Below are positions 5,748 to 8,441 of a DNA stretch of 8,441 bases, one piece after another. How positions within the stretch are numbered: the stretch's first letter is position 1; each line of letters opens with the position of its first letter. The stretch comes from Brumimicrobium sp040882265 (GTDB lineage Bacteria > Bacteroidota > Bacteroidia > Flavobacteriales_D > Crocinitomicaceae), in contig JBBEBO010000012.1 of assembly GCA_040882265.1 (NCBI GenBank), positions 1-8,441 on the forward strand. Direction: 5' to 3'. The notes beneath the pieces were generated by a model. That model did not search any database. It was not told the DNA's origin and saw only the letters and a program-made list of their open reading frames with translations. A program made the position numbers and the translations under genes.

Positions 5748-6098
5748 ATGGATTTAATAAAAGAAGTTCAAAACGAATTTTCAGTAGAGCAAGACCTTCC
5801 TGCATTCGCTGCAGGTGACACAGTCGCTGTATCATATAAAATTAAAGAGGGAGAAAAAGAACGTATCCAGCAATTTACTGGCGTTGTTCTTCAACGAAGA
5901 GGTAGCGGAGCTACAGAAACTTTTACAGTACGTAAAATGTCTGGAAATATTGGTGTAGAGCGTATCTTCCCAATACACTCTCCTTTCATTGACGATGTAA
6001 AAGTATTGAAGAAGGGTGCAGTACGTAGAGCTCGTATATTCTACTTCCGTGAAAGAACTGGTAAATCAGCTCGTATCAAAGAAAAAAGAAGATTTTAG
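5748..6098 (+). CDS. rplS: 50S ribosomal protein L19
   Basis: The 116-residue protein is the full usual length of L19, which sits at the interface of the two ribosomal subunits. The pattern is unmistakable: FAAGDTVAVSYKIKEGEKERIQQFTGVV near residues 19-47, then QRRGSGATETFTVRKMSGNIGVERIFPIHSP, and the basic C terminus RRARIFYFRERTGKSARIKEKR. The start at MDLIKEV is the normal family N terminus. In many bacteria rplS follows trmD; here no trmD is adjacent, and the gene has its own candidate promoter and terminator, so it appears monocistronic. Confidence 0.97.
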   Translation: MDLIKEVQNEFSVEQDLPAFAAGDTVAVSYKIKEGEKERIQQFTGVVLQRRGSGATETFTVRKMSGNIGVERIFPIHSPFIDDVKVLKKGAVRRARIFYFRERTGKSARIKEKRRF

Positions 6099-6120
6099 AA
6101 TAAAAGATATTTATAAATCT

Positions 6121-6156
6121 AAAAGGATTATCCTAATGCGGGTAGTCCTTTTTTTT
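6121..6156 (+). terminator. rho-independent terminator of rplS
   Basis: AAAAGGATTA (6121-6130) pairs with TAGTCCTTTT (6143-6152) with one G-U pair and a 12-base loop. The 3' arm runs into eight T (6149-6156). It begins 22 bases after the rplS stop. Confidence 0.85.
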
Positions 6157-6195
6157 GTTCTCAGTATTCCCTTCTACTTAACCACACACAACAAA

Positions 6196-6247
6196 GTGTC
6201 AAAGACACGTTCCAAACCTTGAACATTGATTTTTTTGAACTTTGAAC
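6196..6247. repeat. GTGTC hairpin and TTGAAC repeats between rplS and ispE
   Basis: GTGTC (6196-6200) and GACAC (6204-6208) flank a three-base AAA spacer. TTGAAC then occurs at 6219-6224, 6235-6240 and 6242-6247. Another CCTTGAAC lies at 8220-8227. This may be a decayed dispersed repeat in the convergent gap; no gene is apparent. Confidence 0.3.
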
Positions 6248-6289
6248 CTAAGTTGTTATAGGCGAAAAAATGTGAGAAATTCAATAAAC

Positions 6290-7105
6290 TTATTTCAATT
6301 CAACAATTTTTAAAAATCCGTTCAATTTGGTAAGCTCCTCAAGCAAATCAGGTTTTTCATCAAAAATCCCAAACATTGTAGATCCAGAACCTGTCATTGA
6401 GGCATAAATTGCTCCCGAGTCGTATAAAAGAGACTTATATTTTTCAAGTTGTGGATGAGCTTTAAATATGGTCTCTTCAAAATCGTTAACTAGATTAAAC
6501 CTCCAGTCTTCCATCGACATTTTGAGAACATTTTCAAATTTATTCATGGGGAGTTTTGGTCTAATACCATTGTATGCTTCTGCTGTACTAATATGGGTTC
6601 CATCATTAACCAATACAAGGATTTTTCCTTTTAATGAGATATCAAAAGGTTTTAAAACCTCCCCTCTTCCACTTGCAATTTGTGGTTTATTTTCAATAAA
6701 AAAAGGACAATCAGAACCTAAACTGGCAGCTAGGTTTCTCAAATTATCATTGGATATACCCAATTTAAAAAACTCATTTAATAACATTAAAGTATAAGCA
6801 CCATCTGCTGAACCTCCTCCTAAACCTCCTCCCATTGGGATATTCTTATATAAATGAATGTGAACTGGTGTTAAATCATACTGGCTATTTAAAATTTCAA
6901 ACGCTTTTACACAAAGATTGCTTGATGAATCACCTGGTATTTCTAGTCCAGAGCAAGTAAATTTAAAAGAGGATGAACTAACAACTTCTAAAATATCTTG
7001 AATTTCAATCGGGTACATTAAAGAGACTATTTCATGATAGCCATCTTTACGTTTGGCTGTGATGTTTAGTCCTAAATTTATTTTACAAATTGGAAACGAT
7101 ATCAT
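6290..7105 (-). CDS. ispE: 4-diphosphocytidyl-2-C-methyl-D-erythritol kinase
   Basis: This GHMP kinase phosphorylates the 2-hydroxyl of CDP-methylerythritol with ATP, the fourth step of the MEP pathway to isopentenyl diphosphate. With the start at 7105 the protein has 271 residues, normal for IspE. Key motifs: the N-terminal CKINLGLNI with catalytic K8; DGYHEI (21-26); the GHMP ATP loop PMGGGLGGGSAD (90-101); GSDCPFF (130-136) with D132 as the likely base; and the C-terminal MTGSGSTMFGIF. An in-frame ATG at 7156 would add 17 residues (MRGESYKKMLAIRKFVH) that the family lacks. That extension also overlaps one candidate promoter box and contains the other, so I reject it. The gene converges on rplS and diverges from accA. 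No strong terminator follows its own stop. Confidence 0.95.
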   Translation of the reverse strand: MISFPICKINLGLNITAKRKDGYHEIVSLMYPIEIQDILEVVSSSSFKFTCSGLEIPGDSSSNLCVKAFEILNSQYDLTPVHIHLYKNIPMGGGLGGGSADGAYTLMLLNEFFKLGISNDNLRNLAASLGSDCPFFIENKPQIASGRGEVLKPFDISLKGKILVLVNDGTHISTAEAYNGIRPKLPMNKFENVLKMSMEDWRFNLVNDFEETIFKAHPQLEKYKSLLYDSGAIYASMTGSGSTMFGIFDEKPDLLEELTKLNGFLKIVELK

Positions 7106-7110
7106 GTGAA

Positions 7111-7118
7111 CAAATTTA
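7111..7118 (-). promoter_or_regulatory. candidate -7 box of ispE, adjacent to the start
   Basis: On the minus strand TAAATTTG matches TAnnTTTG exactly and ends five bases before the ATG at 7105, the same spacing as the dnaX box and its ATG. It predicts a leaderless or nearly leaderless message. No -33 TTG was found. Confidence 0.35.
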
Positions 7119-7153
7119 CGAATAGCTAACATTTTTTTGTAACTTTCGCCCCT

Positions 7154-7161
7154 CAAATATA
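7154..7161 (-). promoter_or_regulatory. second candidate -7 box of ispE
   Basis: On the minus strand TATATTTG is another exact TAnnTTTG match, 48 bases before the ATG at 7105. It would give a leader of about 40 bases. A TTGACA-like sequence lies further upstream, but with spacing too short for a Bacteroidota promoter. On the plus strand the imperfect box TAACTTTC (7140-7147) could serve accA, so the two promoters would overlap. Confidence 0.35.
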
Positions 7162-7170
7162 GAATAGATT

Positions 7171-8124
7171 ATGTCAATATACTTAGATTTTGAGGAACCT
7201 TTACAAGCTTTGGAAGATCAAATCGCTAAAGCGAAGGAAATTGGTACTGATGCCGAGTTGGATATGACCGACAAGATAAAGGCTCTTGAGACGAAATTGG
7301 AGAAAAAAACAAGTGAGATTTTTACTAATTTAACTCCTTGGCAACGTGTTCAACTATCAAGACATCCTGAACGTCCTTATACTCTAGCATACATTGATGC
7401 TATAACAGGCGGAACTTTTCAGGAACTTCACGGAGATAGAAACGTAAAAGACGATAAAGCCATGGTAGGTGGTTTTGGTTCAGTTGATGGAAAAACAGTA
7501 ATGTTTATCGGTCAACAAAAAGGGATGAATACTAAAATGCGCCAATACCGTAACTTTGGTATGGCAAATCCCGAAGGATATAGAAAAGCACTACGACTAA
7601 TGCGTCTTGCGGAAAAATTTAATAAACCAATCGTGACGCTAATTGATACTCCTGGAGCTTTTCCTGGATTAGAAGCTGAAGAACGAGGTCAAGGGGAAGC
7701 AATTGCAAGAAATATCTACGAAATGATGAACCTTAAGGTTCCTGTTATTTGTATAATTATTGGCGAAGGAGCTTCTGGTGGTGCGCTTGGAATTGGTGTT
7801 GGAGATAAAGTTTTAATGCTGGAAAACACTTGGTATTCTGTTATTTCTCCAGAATCATGTTCATCTATACTTTGGAGGTCTTGGGATTATAAAGAAATTG
7901 CTGCTGAAGCTTTGAAATTGACTTCTGATGACATGAAAAAACTAAAACTTATAGATGGTATAATTAAAGAACCAAGCTCAGGTGCACATAGAAATCCAGA
8001 AGAAATGTTCACTATCGTTAAAAGAGAAATTAAACGGAATATCACGTTACTATCAAAACTAGACCCAGTAGATCGCTGTAATAAACGAATAGAAAAGTTT
8101 TGTGAAATGGGAGTAACAAAGTGA
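7171..8124 (+). CDS. accA: acetyl-CoA carboxylase carboxyltransferase subunit alpha
   Basis: The 317-residue protein pairs with AccD to move the carboxyl group from biotin on AccB to acetyl-CoA, giving malonyl-CoA for fatty-acid synthesis. It has the expected helical N terminus (YLDFEEPLQALEDQI), the PWQRVQLSRHPERPYTLAYI block (about 52-71), a crotonase-fold core with TLIDTPGAFPGLEAEERGQG, the oxyanion-forming glycines in GEGASGGALGI (about 198-208), and SVISPESCSSILWRSWD. Length and motifs are complete, and the ATG at 7171 gives the standard Bacteroidota N terminus. As in many bacteria, accA is separate from accD. It diverges from ispE across 65 bp and ends in its own terminator, so it seems to be a single-gene unit. 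Confidence 0.97.
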   Translation: MSIYLDFEEPLQALEDQIAKAKEIGTDAELDMTDKIKALETKLEKKTSEIFTNLTPWQRVQLSRHPERPYTLAYIDAITGGTFQELHGDRNVKDDKAMVGGFGSVDGKTVMFIGQQKGMNTKMRQYRNFGMANPEGYRKALRLMRLAEKFNKPIVTLIDTPGAFPGLEAEERGQGEAIARNIYEMMNLKVPVICIIIGEGASGGALGIGVGDKVLMLENTWYSVISPESCSSILWRSWDYKEIAAEALKLTSDDMKKLKLIDGIIKEPSSGAHRNPEEMFTIVKREIKRNITLLSKLDPVDRCNKRIEKFCEMGVTK

Positions 8125-8153
8125 TTTTTTACTTTAAAGTGATAATACTTTAG

Positions 8154-8187
8154 AAGGGTGGGATTTATATTCTCACCCTTTTTTTTT
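8154..8187 (+). terminator. rho-independent terminator of accA
   Basis: AAGGGTGGG (8154-8162) pairs with CTCACCCTT (8172-8180) in a 9-bp stem with one G-U pair and a 9-base loop. A run of nine T (8179-8187) follows. The stop codon of accA is 29 bases upstream. Confidence 0.9.
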
Positions 8188-8441
8188 CATCAGCAAGGAA
8201 AATAATATGGTTCCAAAAACCTTGAACTTTACACTCACTCCCCGACTTTTAGTACTGACCAAAATAACATCTAACCATTCACATCTCTAACAGCACAGAT
8301 AAAACCAAGTAAACTACACTTAAATCATTGCTCCAACGGAAGTTAAGTCATAATTCGTAATATAAAGTGAATATAAAAATCTATAGTTAGGGTCTACTGA
8401 AAAAACATTTCACTTCATCTAATTGGCATTTATAATTGAGT
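8188..8441. other. terminal noncoding stretch without recognised features
   Basis: I see no convincing gene, RNA or promoter here. ACTTAA (8318-8323) and TTAAGT (8343-8348) could pair, but the stem is short and AT-only apart from one pair. The CCTTGAAC at 8220-8227 echoes the repeats between rplS and ispE. The region is probably the upstream gap of a gene beyond the window. Confidence 0.4.

Noticed and set aside
6016..6222. 68-residue plus-strand frame with a hydrophobic stretch
   Set aside because: It overlaps the rplS 3' end and reads through the terminator hairpin; its hydrophobic run comes from the T tract.
7106..7156. 17-residue N-terminal extension of IspE from the ATG at 7156
   Set aside because: IspE proteins begin close to the catalytic lysine; the ATG at 7105 gives the normal start, and the extension spans candidate promoter boxes.
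8318..8348. Stem from ACTTAA and TTAAGT near the window end
   Set aside because: A six-base, mostly A-T stem with a 19-base loop is expected by chance in AT-rich DNA.

Overview
The window looks like a piece of a chromosome from an AT-rich member of the Bacteroidota, most likely a flavobacterium-like lineage. Four things point there: a secreted protein ending in a type IX secretion (T9SS) sorting domain, L19, AccA and IspE sequences of the Bacteroidota style, several copies of the Bacteroidota -7 promoter box TAnnTTTG, and no convincing Shine-Dalgarno sites before the start codons. No mobile-element gene, tRNA, rRNA or CRISPR array is visible.

Layout from left to right. Bases 1-230 are noncoding and hold a 24-bp perfect palindrome (REP-like) and a second possible stem. 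A 102-residue protein of a small family often labelled 'phosphoribosylpyrophosphate synthetase' follows (231-539, +). A large secreted von Willebrand A (VWA) protein with a T9SS C-terminal domain faces it (636-2519, -). Diverging from that gene is a lactate/malate dehydrogenase-family enzyme with an unusual specificity loop (2668-3564, +). Next is dnaX (from 3726, +), encoding the clamp-loader gamma/tau subunit. A 191-bp nested inverted repeat fills most of the gap between dnaX and rplS (L19, 5748-6098, +), which ends in a clear terminator. ispE (6290-7105, -) and accA (7171-8124, +) diverge from a 65-bp gap with overlapping promoter-like boxes. accA ends in a strong terminator, and the last 250 bases show no gene.

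The most interesting signal is in dnaX. The reading frame stops at 4839-4841, just after a run of ten A followed by G. The tau C-terminal region continues without a break in the -1 frame to 5452. The run contains the heptamer A AAA AAG in the same phase as the E. coli dnaX frameshift site, with a purine-rich GAGGA stretch about nine bases upstream. Here, however, the unshifted frame gives the short gamma form and the shifted frame gives full-length tau, the reverse of E. coli. Either ribosomal -1 frameshifting or polymerase slippage on the A run would yield both forms. A one-base sequence error in the homopolymer must be excluded.

The genes are mostly unrelated housekeeping functions: DNA replication, translation, isoprenoid synthesis and fatty-acid synthesis. 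They appear to be separate transcription units, not one operon, so the context adds little to the functions of the two less certain genes, the VWA protein and the dehydrogenase.
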